A stretch of 64,000 bases of DNA. Origin: Oceanicola sp. (GTDB lineage Bacteria > Pseudomonadota > Alphaproteobacteria > Rhodobacterales > Rhodobacteraceae). Numbering within the stretch: position 1 is the first letter of the stretch; each line of letters starts with the position of its first letter. Below are positions 18,459-26,981 of this stretch, in pieces. The notes below the pieces were generated by a model. That model searched no databases. It was not told the DNA's origin and saw only the letters and a program-made list of their open reading frames with translations. A program made the position numbers and the translations under genes. The stretch covers positions 1,800,895-1,864,894 of the forward strand of contig CP051231.1 in assembly GCA_017792405.1 (NCBI GenBank), given 5' to 3'.

Positions 18459-21404
18459 CTAGCCGCCCACGGTCACAAACGGCGCCCATGCCGCCGGATG
18501 CGCATAGCGCGGGCGGGCAGGCTGATCGATCATCCCCAGCATCGCCGCCCTCAGCGCCCGAGCCCCCGCCGCCGGCCCCAGCTGCGCCTCCGCCATCGCG
18601 TCGAACATCCCTGTCGTCAGCTCCACCGTGGCCAGTGAGTCCACCGCCCAATGGCTCACCAGCAGCCGCCGTGCGCCCGCATAAAGGAAGGCCCGCGCAA
18701 GCCCCGAGAGCCCCTCTGCCCCCTCGCCGCCCGGCCCCAGCGCCGTGTTGCAGGCCGAGAGCACCACCCAGTCGGCATCCAGCTCCAGCAGCGCGATTTC
18801 ACTGGCCGAGAGCAGCCCGTCGCCGCCGCCCTGGGGCGCGGCCAGCGCCAGCGCAGGCTCGGTCAACCCCGCTGCCTCGCCGCCCAGCAGCCCGTGGGTG
18901 GCAAAGGCGATCACCCGCGCCGCACCCAGCGGTATCTCCGCCACCAGCGCCGCCTCCTGCACCGCCTCGCCCGTCACCAGCCGCCCCACGCCGCCTGCCA
19001 CCGCGCCATTCAACGCCTCCACCTCGCCTACCGTCTCCGGCAGCCGCGGCAGGCTCAGCCCGGCCTGCGCCGCCCCGAAAGCAGGGTCCGCGAGGCCCAG
19101 AAACGCCAGTTCCCCCGCGCTCGCCCCCGCCCCGTCCCTCAGCGCCCGGAGCGAGGCAGGCAGCGGCAGCGTCGCAAAGGCGTGGTGGCGGATCGCCCAA
19201 TCCATCTCGCCCCAGCTGTCCCCCTCGCCCGCAGGCGAGGCCAAGAGCACACCGAGCGGCAAGGCCTGAAACGCCCCATCCGGCACCGCAAAGATCACCG
19301 TCTCCTCGGGCACGAACCCTACCGCCGCCCCCAGCGCCGCCCCATGCAACCGCTGCGCCAACGCCCGGTCAAACACCTCCGGCGCCGCCTCTGCCGCCTT
19401 CAGCGCCACCGCAGCCCTCTGCGGGCCGGACGGGTCCAGCGCCCGCCGCAGCCGCCGCACCCCCTCGCCGATCTCACCCGCGCTAAAGTCACTTCGCTGC
19501 CAGACCACCACATCCGGCGTCACGATAAACACATGAAAGCCCCGCGCCGTCTGCAACTGCACCAGCAGCGCCTCGCCCTCGTCCAGCAAGTCTCGCGCTT
19601 CCTCCAACCCAAGCGGCTCCGGCGCGGCGGCGGCCTGCCACTCCGGTGCGGCTTCGGCCAGCGCCGCCTCGATCTGGTCCAGCTCGGCATCCACTGCAGC
19701 GACCTCCGCCTGCCCCGCAGGCCCGCGCGCCACCAGCGCATCGCGCCGCACCAGCGCCGCATCCCGCTGCCGCAGCAGCCGGCCTACCTCGCCGCCCCCC
19801 GCCGCAAGCCGCGCCGTCATCGCCTCGATCGCCCGGCCCGCCGCGCTCTGCCGGGCCGATTGCATCATCCCGAAGGCCTCCTCCAATCGGTCCACCCAGA
19901 ACCGGCCCGCCTCCAGCGGCACATAACCATCCGCCTCCCGCCACGGGAACACGTAAGGCCCGCTCTGCACAAAGTCGGTCACATGCGCGGCCCCCATCGG
20001 CCCCATCGGCGGGTCGGCCTCCATCCGGTCGTAGATCGCATCGACCCCGCCCTCGAAGAGCGCCGCATAAGCCTCCTGCTGGCGCCGCGCCTCCGCGCTC
20101 ATCCGCGAGGGCACAGCTTCCACCTGCCCCCGCGCCACCTGCGCTGCGGCATAGGCAAAGCTGGTGAGGATCTCTGGCCGCTCGCCGCCCACGCGCGACA
20201 GCCCCGCCAGCGCCACTGCCAACTCGCCCAGCGTCGCATCCACCTGCAAGCGCACCGCACTGTAATGCGCCTGCGCCGCCTCTGCCTTGCCCTCCGCCTC
20301 CAGCATCCGCGCCAGATCGAGCCGAAGCGCCGCAATCAGCCGCCGCCCGTAGCCATCCTGCGACATGGTGTCGAAATCGAGCAGCGGCGCGGGGATCTCC
20401 AGCGCCGCCACCTCCGGCCGCTCGCCCCCGGGCGCGGCGGCCACCACCTGCACCAGCATGGTCATCAGTTCGAGCAGGTCCACCATATCGGCATGCACAT
20501 AGTCCGCCCTTGGCTCCGGCGCGAAACGGGCGACCAGCGTGGCCATCGCCGCCATATCCGGCCCGCCCTCGGCGGTGAGCAGCATCACCGCCTCCATCAG
20601 CGCCGCCCGCTTCGGCCCCAACCCGCCATCGGCCAGCGCCGCCTCGGCCTCTTTGCGGGCCAAGTCTCTTCGCCCGAGCCGCCAGTCCGCCAGCGCCGCC
20701 AGTGCCAGCAGCCCCGCCCGCAATTCGCTGCCCTCCGCCTGCGCAAGGTAGCCCTCCCGCGCCGCCAGCAGCTCGCCCCGGTATTCCTTCATTCTCAGCG
20801 GCAAGAGCGGCAGCACCGCCCCGCCCGGCTGCCCGATCACCGGCGCCAACGCGGGCAGCAACGCCTCCGCCTCAGCCACCCGCGCGCCCTCATCGGCCAC
20901 CCAGGCCGCCCGCGCCTCGGCATGCAGCCCCAAGAGCTGCACCCGCGCCCGCGTGGCCGGGTCAAACCGCTCCGCCCAGCCGCCAACCGCCATGTAATCC
21001 GCCGCATTGCCATAAGAGGCCCCGGCCTGCGCAAAGAGCCCGAAGCCCGAAAGGATCTCGCCCCGCAGATAGGCCATCTCGGGGATACGCTTGGTCAGCA
21101 TCGGCTGCCTTGCCCCGGCCTCGTCCAGTCGCGCCAGCGCCGCGCTCTCTTCCCCCGCCGCATGATACGCCAGCACCAGCGCAAGGTAGATGTCCGAAAG
21201 CAAGAACGGGTCGTCCACCCCTTCGGCATCATAGCGCGCCACCAGCCCGCCCAGCCGTTCGGCGGCGGCTCCGGCATCCTGCGCGATCTGCCCGTAGGCC
21301 GCGCCCAGTTCCTCGTAAAGCGAGCCCTGCGCCCGCGCCCCGCCCGCGACCAGCAGAGCCAGCCCCCAAGCCAAAACGAAGCGCGTCAAAATAGCCGGTC
21401 CCAT
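18459..21404 (-). CDS. Exported TPR-CHAT caspase-like protein
   Basis: A 981-aa protein with an N-terminal signal peptide (FVLAWGLALLVAGGARAQG), then about 600 residues of Ala/Leu/Glu-rich helical repeats of the TPR kind, a coiled-coil-like stretch near 540-620, and a C-terminal CHAT domain (residues about 690-981). The caspase-like dyad looks intact: His837 in FATHGLLGG and Cys885 in VVLSACNTALG. CHAT proteins are proteases or pseudo-proteases in signalling, secretion or defence. Export to the periplasm is inferred from the signal. The frame stays open upstream through the tRNA gene (reading AKLVDAPDLGSGAARRGG), but that is tRNA sequence, so the ATG at 21404 is preferred. No partner gene lies next to it. 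Confidence 0.82.
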   Translation of the reverse strand: MGPAILTRFVLAWGLALLVAGGARAQGSLYEELGAAYGQIAQDAGAAAERLGGLVARYDAEGVDDPFLLSDIYLALVLAYHAAGEESAALARLDEAGARQPMLTKRIPEMAYLRGEILSGFGLFAQAGASYGNAADYMAVGGWAERFDPATRARVQLLGLHAEARAAWVADEGARVAEAEALLPALAPVIGQPGGAVLPLLPLRMKEYRGELLAAREGYLAQAEGSELRAGLLALAALADWRLGRRDLARKEAEAALADGGLGPKRAALMEAVMLLTAEGGPDMAAMATLVARFAPEPRADYVHADMVDLLELMTMLVQVVAAAPGGERPEVAALEIPAPLLDFDTMSQDGYGRRLIAALRLDLARMLEAEGKAEAAQAHYSAVRLQVDATLGELAVALAGLSRVGGERPEILTSFAYAAAQVARGQVEAVPSRMSAEARRQQEAYAALFEGGVDAIYDRMEADPPMGPMGAAHVTDFVQSGPYVFPWREADGYVPLEAGRFWVDRLEEAFGMMQSARQSAAGRAIEAMTARLAAGGGEVGRLLRQRDAALVRRDALVARGPAGQAEVAAVDAELDQIEAALAEAAPEWQAAAAPEPLGLEEARDLLDEGEALLVQLQTARGFHVFIVTPDVVVWQRSDFSAGEIGEGVRRLRRALDPSGPQRAAVALKAAEAAPEVFDRALAQRLHGAALGAAVGFVPEETVIFAVPDGAFQALPLGVLLASPAGEGDSWGEMDWAIRHHAFATLPLPASLRALRDGAGASAGELAFLGLADPAFGAAQAGLSLPRLPETVGEVEALNGAVAGGVGRLVTGEAVQEAALVAEIPLGAARVIAFATHGLLGGEAAGLTEPALALAAPQGGGDGLLSASEIALLELDADWVVLSACNTALGPGGEGAEGLSGLARAFLYAGARRLLVSHWAVDSLATVELTTGMFDAMAEAQLGPAAGARALRAAMLGMIDQPARPRYAHPAAWAPFVTVGG

Positions 21405-21463
21405 AGCCGCGACGCTACCAGCCGACTGCCGCCATCTGAAGACCTGCCCTGAGAGAATTTCGG

Positions 21464-21545
21464 TGCGGGTGGAGGGACTTGAACCCCCACGCCTCGCGGC
21501 GCCAGAACCTAAATCTGGTGCGTCTACCAATTTCGCCACACCCGC
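21464..21545 (-). tRNA. tRNA-Leu (anticodon UAG)
   Basis: On the minus strand the acceptor stem GCGGGTG pairs with CACCCGC; the anticodon arm CCAGA-TTTAGGT-TCTGG gives anticodon UAG (21509-21511), reading CUA. A variable arm and the T-arm GGGGGTTCAAGTCCCTC follow. Discriminator base is A; CCA is not encoded. Large variable arm fits leucine. It reads towards the CHAT gene. Confidence 0.97.
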
Positions 21546-21625
21546 TATCCGTGGGTGCGGTGTCTAACAGCGCCGCCGGGCCCACGGAAGCCCGAAAATC
21601 AACTGTCACAAAAAAGGCCAAAGCC

Positions 21626-21634
21626 TGTGGATAA
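21626..21634. other. Single perfect DnaA-box sequence
   Basis: TGTGGATAA, the complement of the consensus TTATCCACA, lies between tRNA-Leu and the Hint gene, flanked by a short inverted AAGGCCA/TGGCCTT. One box does not make an origin; it could be chance or a DnaA titration or control site. Confidence 0.35.
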
Positions 21635-21703
21635 CTCTGGCCTTAAACGCTTCCTTTACGGTAGCGTGAAAGAAAAACGAGGCAGTTTCATAGCGAGCAC
21701 CCC

Positions 21704-22201
21704 ATGTCTGACATGACACTGGGAGGCCTGCGCCGGGCAGCGCAGGTGCAATCTCCCGATCTCGGGCCGGCGGGCATTTCCGCCTCCGCGCGTATTCTGA
21801 CCGCCGATGGCGAGCGCCGTCTAGGCGAACTGGAACCCGGTGACCGGATCGTCTCCCGCACCGCCGGCATGATCCGGCTGACGGGCCTTGCCCGCTTCAC
21901 CTGCGAGGCCGTGCCGATTGCGCTCGCGCCCCACGCCCTCGGCAATGGCCGGCCTTCCGACCTGCTGCACGTCAGCCCTGCGCAAAAGCTCCTGCTGCGC
22001 GACTGGCGGGCCAAGCTGCTCTACGGCAGTTCCGCCGCCCTCGCCCCCGCCGCCGCGCTGGTCGACGGCGGCTACATCACTCGCACGCCCCGGCTGAAGG
22101 GGATGGAAATGGTCACGCTGCAGTTCGACGCGCCCCAGATCCTCTACATCGGCATGCTCGAATGCGCCTTCGAGCCGGACGAGGCCGCACAAGCCGCCTG
22201 A
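21704..22201 (+). CDS. Small Hint-domain protein without N-terminal cysteine
   Basis: A 165-aa protein made almost only of a Hint (Hedgehog/intein) fold. The start of the fold reads SARILTADGERRLGELEPGDRIVSR, then GMIRLTGLARFTC and LLHVSPAQKLLLRDWRAKLLYG (equivalent of the B-block histidine region). The residue before the conserved A-R-I-L block is Ser/Ala, not the Cys that starts splicing or autoprocessing. Such Hint_2-type proteins are common in Rhodobacteraceae, with no defined role. No signal peptide. A second Hint protein lies at 57558. Start ATG at 21704 has a weak ribosome-binding site. Confidence 0.7.
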   Translation: MSDMTLGGLRRAAQVQSPDLGPAGISASARILTADGERRLGELEPGDRIVSRTAGMIRLTGLARFTCEAVPIALAPHALGNGRPSDLLHVSPAQKLLLRDWRAKLLYGSSAALAPAAALVDGGYITRTPRLKGMEMVTLQFDAPQILYIGMLECAFEPDEAAQAA

Positions 22202-22209
22202 CTTGAGCC

Positions 22210-22238
22210 GTCATCCTCTGGCTTGACCCGAGGATGAC
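22210..22238. repeat. REP-like palindrome (GTCATCCTC...GAGGATGAC)
   Basis: Nine-bp perfect inverted repeat with an 11-base middle TGGCTTGACCC. This resembles a palindromic intergenic element seen in many alphaproteobacteria, in which a CTTGACCC-type centre separates CATCCTC and GAGGATG. Confidence 0.6.
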
Positions 22239-22259
22239 ACTTGCCCAACGCCCCCGTAG

Positions 22260-22280
22260 GGTGCGCATTCATGGCGCACC
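22260..22280. repeat. Second palindrome GGTGCGC...GCGCACC
   Basis: Seven-bp inverted repeat around ATTCATG, preceded by CGTA. It overlaps the last codons of nnr. The GTAGGGTGCGC form is like short repeats found between Rhodobacteraceae genes. Confidence 0.5.
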
Positions 22281-23885
22281 TTCCCCGGCCTCCAACCGCG
22301 CCAACACCCGCGGCAACATCTCCGGCAAATCCTCCGCGATGAGCCCCGGCCCGAATTCCCGTGCGCATTCCACATGCAGCCATGCGGCCGCTTCCGCCGC
22401 CTGCATCGCCGCGAAACCCCGCGCCATCAGCCCGGTGATGAACCCCGCCAGCACGTCCCCCGCCCCCGCCGTCGCCAACCACGGCGCGGCCCGGTCATAG
22501 ACCGCCGCATTCACCGAGCAAGCCCCGTCCGGCCCCGCGATCACCGTGTCCGGCCCTTTGAACAGCATCACGCAGCCCGCCCGCGCCGCCGCTTCCCGCG
22601 CCGCATCCAGCTTGGAATAGGCCGGGCCGCGTTCCGCCGGGCCAGCCAGCTTCTCGGCGATATCCGGAAACAGCCGCGCGAACTCTCCGCCATGGGGCGT
22701 CAGTACGCAGCCTTCATGGAGCATGTCGAACAGCGCCTCCGGTGCCCCCGCAAAGGCCGTCAGCGCATCCGCATCCAGCACCACCGCCCGACCCGTTGCC
22801 AAGACCACCGGCACCATCTCCCGCGCCCGCTCGATCCCAAGCCCCGGCCCAAGGCACACCGCATTGATCCGCCCATCCTCCAGCACCCGGGCCAGAGCCT
22901 CCGCGTTGCCGACCGCCTGCAACATCACCGCATCCAGCCGCGCCGCATTCTCCTGCAACGCCCCCGGCGTCGGCGCCACCGTCACCAGCCCTGCCCCGAT
23001 CCTCAGCGCCCCCCGCGCCGCCATCCGCGCCGCTCCGCCCTTGCCTGCGCCACCAGCGAGGATGAGGGCGTGGCCGTGGGTGAATTTGTGTGCGTTGTCT
23101 TGCTTGCTCAGGCGGCTGCCACCAGTCTGCCGATCGTATTCATAGAAAGCACGCGTCTTCATCCGCACGACGCCTGTCCAGTCAGGTTTGCGAAACTCGG
23201 TCTCGCGGCGGGGATCGAGGAAAACTCCCAGCACCTTCAGGGAGTCGTGACGAAGCAAACCGATGTCATGGGTCACCACCCTGCCACACTGAGATGGCCC
23301 ACCGCCGATAAACTGCCCCGATTTTAGAAACTGAAAGGTCACGGTGAGATCTGCACAAACGGCAACCTCGCCCAGTTGTCTGCCACTATCCGCGCAGAGA
23401 CCCGACGGAACGTCTATTGAAACGACTCGAGAAGTGAAGCCGAAGTGGCCAACCTTCTCCGCGATATCTGCGGACAAAGGGCGGGTGAGGCCCGTTCCGA
23501 AAAGTGCGTCCACAGTCAAATCGCACTCGGATTTCCGTTCGTCGAAGTCGGTGAATGGCGCCACCTCGCCCACCTCCGCCCACCGCTCATAATTCGCCCG
23601 CGCATCCGGCGGCAGCTTCTCGGCGTCCCCATAGAGAAACACCTCTACCGCCCAGCCCCACTCCCGCAGCAGCCGCGCCACCACGAACCCATCCCCCCCA
23701 TTATTCCCCGGCCCGCAAAGGACCACCGCGCGGAACGTCCCCGCCGCCAACTCCGGCCATTCCTCGAACACCGCATCCACCACGCCGCGGCCTGCGCGCT
23801 CCATCAATTCCAGCCCGGTGACCTCTCCGGCCTCGATCGCCGCCGTCTCGATGGCGCGCATTTGTGCAGATGTCAGAAGTTCCAC
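22269..23885 (-). CDS. nnr: Bifunctional NAD(P)H-hydrate epimerase/dehydratase
   Basis: Nnr repairs hydrated NAD(P)H: the N-terminal YjeF domain epimerises, the C-terminal ADP/ATP-dependent dehydratase restores NAD(P)H. The 538-aa product has the epimerase motifs RAVVLCGPGNNGGDGFVVAR and DALFGTGLTRP, and the dehydratase motifs HALILAGGAGKGGAARMAARGALRIGAG, LTPHGGEFARLF and ATAGAGDVLAGFI. I choose the GTG at 23885 (VELLTSAQMRAIE), seven bases after GGAGGGG; the ATG at 23939 lacks a ribosome-binding site. Codon use is uneven: the stretch about 23080-23540 has many A/T-ending codons unlike the rest of the gene. Divergent from glnB; in many alphaproteobacteria nnr and glnB are neighbours. Confidence 0.92.
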   Translation of the reverse strand: MELLTSAQMRAIETAAIEAGEVTGLELMERAGRGVVDAVFEEWPELAAGTFRAVVLCGPGNNGGDGFVVARLLREWGWAVEVFLYGDAEKLPPDARANYERWAEVGEVAPFTDFDERKSECDLTVDALFGTGLTRPLSADIAEKVGHFGFTSRVVSIDVPSGLCADSGRQLGEVAVCADLTVTFQFLKSGQFIGGGPSQCGRVVTHDIGLLRHDSLKVLGVFLDPRRETEFRKPDWTGVVRMKTRAFYEYDRQTGGSRLSKQDNAHKFTHGHALILAGGAGKGGAARMAARGALRIGAGLVTVAPTPGALQENAARLDAVMLQAVGNAEALARVLEDGRINAVCLGPGLGIERAREMVPVVLATGRAVVLDADALTAFAGAPEALFDMLHEGCVLTPHGGEFARLFPDIAEKLAGPAERGPAYSKLDAAREAAARAGCVMLFKGPDTVIAGPDGACSVNAAVYDRAAPWLATAGAGDVLAGFITGLMARGFAAMQAAEAAAWLHVECAREFGPGLIAEDLPEMLPRVLARLEAGEGAP

Positions 23886-24034
23886 CGGCCCCTCCGCCCA
23901 AAAAGTTTCCAAAACGCCCAAGCGCAAATCGACTTGCACATTTTTTCATCACACCCGAGAATTCACCCGAGACGCTCACCCGCGCGTGAGGCGGCCCCGT
24001 TGCCGCCCTGCGCGATAAGTGTTCTCACCCCTAG

Positions 24035-24403
<369 letters not shown>

Positions 24404-24459
24404 GCGCGCTGCCCAACCGCCCGAGACCATACTTCTAGCAAGGAGAAAGAGAAGTCATC

Positions 24460-25866
24460 ATGAGCAACAAGGACGTTCTCAAGACAATCAAGGATGAAGA
24501 CGTCGAATACGTCGACATCCGCTTCACCGACCCGCGCGGCAAGCTTCAGCACGTCACGGTCATGTCTGATCAGGTCGACGAGGACTTCCTCGAAGAGGGC
24601 TTCATGTTCGACGGCTCCTCCATCGCCGGCTGGAAGTCGATCGACAAGTCCGACATGAAGCTGATGCCCGATGCCTCCTCGGCCTACATGGACCCGTTCT
24701 ATGCCGAGAAGACCCTCTGCGTGCACTGCTCCGTGGTCGAGCCCGACACCGGCGAGGCCTACAACCGCGACCCGCGCGGCACCGCCCAGCTGGCCGAAGC
24801 CTACCTCAAGTCCTCCGGCATCGGTGACACCTCCTACTTCGGCCCCGAGGCCGAGTTCTTCCTCTTCGACGACGTGCGCTACTCCGTCGAGATGAACAAG
24901 GTGAGCTACCAGGTCGATGCAGGCGACGCCGCCTGGAACACCGACACCGAGTTCGACATGGGCAACATGGGCCACCGTCCCGGCATCAAGGGCGGCTACT
25001 TCCCCGTGAACCCGACCGACGACGCTCAGGATCTGCGCTCCGAGATGCTCTCGACCATGAAGCGCATGGGCATGAAGGTCGACAAGCACCACCACGAGGT
25101 GGCCTCCTGTCAGCACGAGTTGGGCCTGATCTTCGGCTCGCTCACAAAGCAGGCCGATGAGCTTCAGAAGTACAAGTACGTCATCCACAACGTGGCCAAC
25201 GCCTACGGCAAATCGGCCACCTTCATGCCCAAGCCCATCGCGGGCGACAACGGCACCGGCATGCACGTGAACATGTCGATCTGGAAGGACGGCAAGCCGC
25301 TTTTCGCAGGTGACAAGTATGCCGACCTCTCCGACGAGGCGCTCTACTACATCGGCGGCATCCTGAAGCACGCCAAGGCACTCAACGCCTTCACCAACCC
25401 CTCGACCAACAGCTACAAGCGCCTGATCCCCGGCTTCGAAGCCCCGGTTCTGCGCGCCTATTCGGCCAACAACCGGTCGGGCTGCATCCGTATCCCATGG
25501 GCCGAGTCGCCGAAAGCCAAGCGCGTCGAGGCCCGCTTCCCGGATCCCTCGTCCAACCCCTACCTGTGCTTCTCGGCCCTGCTGATGGCCGGCCTCGACG
25601 GGATCAAGAACAAGATCCACCCCGGCGAAGCCATGGACAAGGACCTCTACGACCTGCCGCCCGAAGAACTGGCCGGCATCCCCACCGTCTGCGCCTCGCT
25701 GCGTGAGGCGATGGAAGAGCTGGAAAAAGACAGCGACTTCCTCACTGCCGGCGACGTCTTCACCCAAGACCAGATCGAGGGCTACATGGACCTCAAGTGG
25801 GAAGAGATCTACGCCTACGAGCACACGCCGCACCCGATGGAATACAAAATGTATTACTCCTGCTGA
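24460..25866 (+). CDS. glnA: Glutamine synthetase type I
   Basis: Makes glutamine from glutamate, ammonia and ATP as a dodecamer. The 468-aa product has [11 protein letters not shown], the metal-binding [12 protein letters not shown], the [15 protein letters not shown] ammonia/glutamate site and the Asn-rich [10 protein letters not shown] stretch. Tyr397 in [10 protein letters not shown] is the adenylylation site, so this is a GSI-beta enzyme controlled by GlnE and the P-II protein next door. ATG at 24460 follows AAGGAGAAAGAGAAG. A terminator follows. Confidence 0.98.
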   Translation: MSNKDVLKTIKDEDVEYVDIRFTDPRGKLQHVTVMSDQVDEDFLEEGFMFDGSSIAGWKSIDKSDMKLMPDASSAYMDPFYAEKTLCVHCSVVEPDTGEAYNRDPRGTAQLAEAYLKSSGIGDTSYFGPEAEFFLFDDVRYSVEMNKVSYQVDAGDAAWNTDTEFDMGNMGHRPGIKGGYFPVNPTDDAQDLRSEMLSTMKRMGMKVDKHHHEVASCQHELGLIFGSLTKQADELQKYKYVIHNVANAYGKSATFMPKPIAGDNGTGMHVNMSIWKDGKPLFAGDKYADLSDEALYYIGGILKHAKALNAFTNPSTNSYKRLIPGFEAPVLRAYSANNRSGCIRIPWAESPKAKRVEARFPDPSSNPYLCFSALLMAGLDGIKNKIHPGEAMDKDLYDLPPEELAGIPTVCASLREAMEELEKDSDFLTAGDVFTQDQIEGYMDLKWEEIYAYEHTPHPMEYKMYYSC

Positions 25867-25890
25867 TAAAGCGTGGGACAGTGAAAACCA

Positions 25891-25921
25891 AAGGGGCGCT
25901 CCACGGGGCGCCCCTTTTTTG
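25891..25921 (+). terminator. glnA terminator
   Basis: AAGGGGCGCTCC pairs with GGGGCGCCCCTT (one G-T pair), followed by TTTTTTT. Lies 25 bases after the glnA stop. Confidence 0.88.
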
Positions 25922-26014
25922 TGGACAGCCCCACAGCCCCTTTCCAACGGCCCGCAGGGTGGGCAATCTGACGCCCGCACCACCCGCCTCGATCACCCGA
26001 CCGAAAGTCTGCCC

Positions 26015-26749
26015 ATGCCCAACTGGCTCAAAGCCCTCCTCCCCGGCGCCCGCCCCGATCCGCTCCCCACGGAGCGCGCCGAGCAGAGGGCCTGGGTCAA
26101 GGCCCGCCATCGCGAGTGGCAACTGGCCTGGCACGACATCTTCGACCGTGACGAAAAGCTCATCGCAGAGGGCAGCACCCGCGACGACCCGCTCCCCGAC
26201 GAGATCAACCGCGACTACCGCCTGATCTGCGAGTTCTCCCGCAGCCTGCCCGAAACCCGTCGCGCCTGCCTCGCCCTCCTGCCACTCGGCGCAGAGCTGC
26301 ACCGCCGGACGGAGGCCTTCCTCTCCAGCCGCCCCGCGCCGATGCCAGAGGCCGAGGCCCGCGCCGCCATCCCCGGCCTCGCCGCGCTCTTCGAGCAGGT
26401 CGGTACGAACGAGCCCTGTGAGTTCTCCATCAGCGCCGTCGCCGACAGCACGACCCCCGAAGGGGAGGAGATCCTGCGCAGGTCCGATGACATCACGATG
26501 CTGCTCGAAGGCTCTGTCCTTGCCCCCATCCCACCCGAGACCCTGCCCACCGAGGCCGCGCGCGACTTTCTCGACGAGCCGCTCTACATGGCCGGCGGCA
26601 ACACCTACGCGCCCCGCGACTGGATCACCGCCGCCCTGCTCACCGAGGACGAAAGCCGCCTCTATGCCGAGCTCTTCCGCCTCTGGCAGGGCGGTTGGTT
26701 GGTGCGCCTCCACGAGACCGGCCTCGCGCTGGTTCATTTCCCGCTCTGA
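26015..26749 (+). CDS. Unknown soluble protein
   Basis: A 244-aa acidic protein that I do not recognise. It opens MPNWLKALLPGARPDPLPTE and is helical, with a long charged middle (VKARHREWQLAWHDIFDRDEKLIAEGSTRDDPLPDEINRDYRLI, conserved Trp and Asp scattered) and a C-terminal LYMAGGNTYAPRDWITAALL ... LWQGGWLVRLHETGLALVHF. No membrane helix or signal. The C-ending codon bias follows this frame and not the overlapping frames on either strand, which argues that it is real. Ribosome-binding site weak (GAAAG). Separate from glnA by its terminator. Confidence 0.6.
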   Translation: MPNWLKALLPGARPDPLPTERAEQRAWVKARHREWQLAWHDIFDRDEKLIAEGSTRDDPLPDEINRDYRLICEFSRSLPETRRACLALLPLGAELHRRTEAFLSSRPAPMPEAEARAAIPGLAALFEQVGTNEPCEFSISAVADSTTPEGEEILRRSDDITMLLEGSVLAPIPPETLPTEAARDFLDEPLYMAGGNTYAPRDWITAALLTEDESRLYAELFRLWQGGWLVRLHETGLALVHFPL

Positions 26750-26981
26750 CCGCCCGGGCGCGCCATCTGCCGCCTGCCATCCCCAAAACGCCAAAAAACC
26801 CGGCAATCCCGGCGCATCCGGCCCGAAAACGCACAACGCCGTGCCCTCCGCCCCGCCGCCTGACCCCACCCCATTGGCGAAGCGCCCGCCGCGGGCGCAG
26901 CATTCCAACGGGGGAGCGGCCCGCGCGAGCCTGCCCCTCCACGACTTCGCATTGACGGACATGACACCGAGGGGGACACCG

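Noticed and set aside
18651..21452. Plus-strand open frame of 933 codons opposite the CHAT gene
   Set aside because: Arg/Pro/His-rich shadow without motifs; the opposite strand has a signal peptide and an intact CHAT domain.
21405..21539. N-terminal extension of the CHAT protein by 45 residues
   Set aside because: The extension is the translation of tRNA-Leu (AKLVDAPDLGSGAARRGG), a classic false start.
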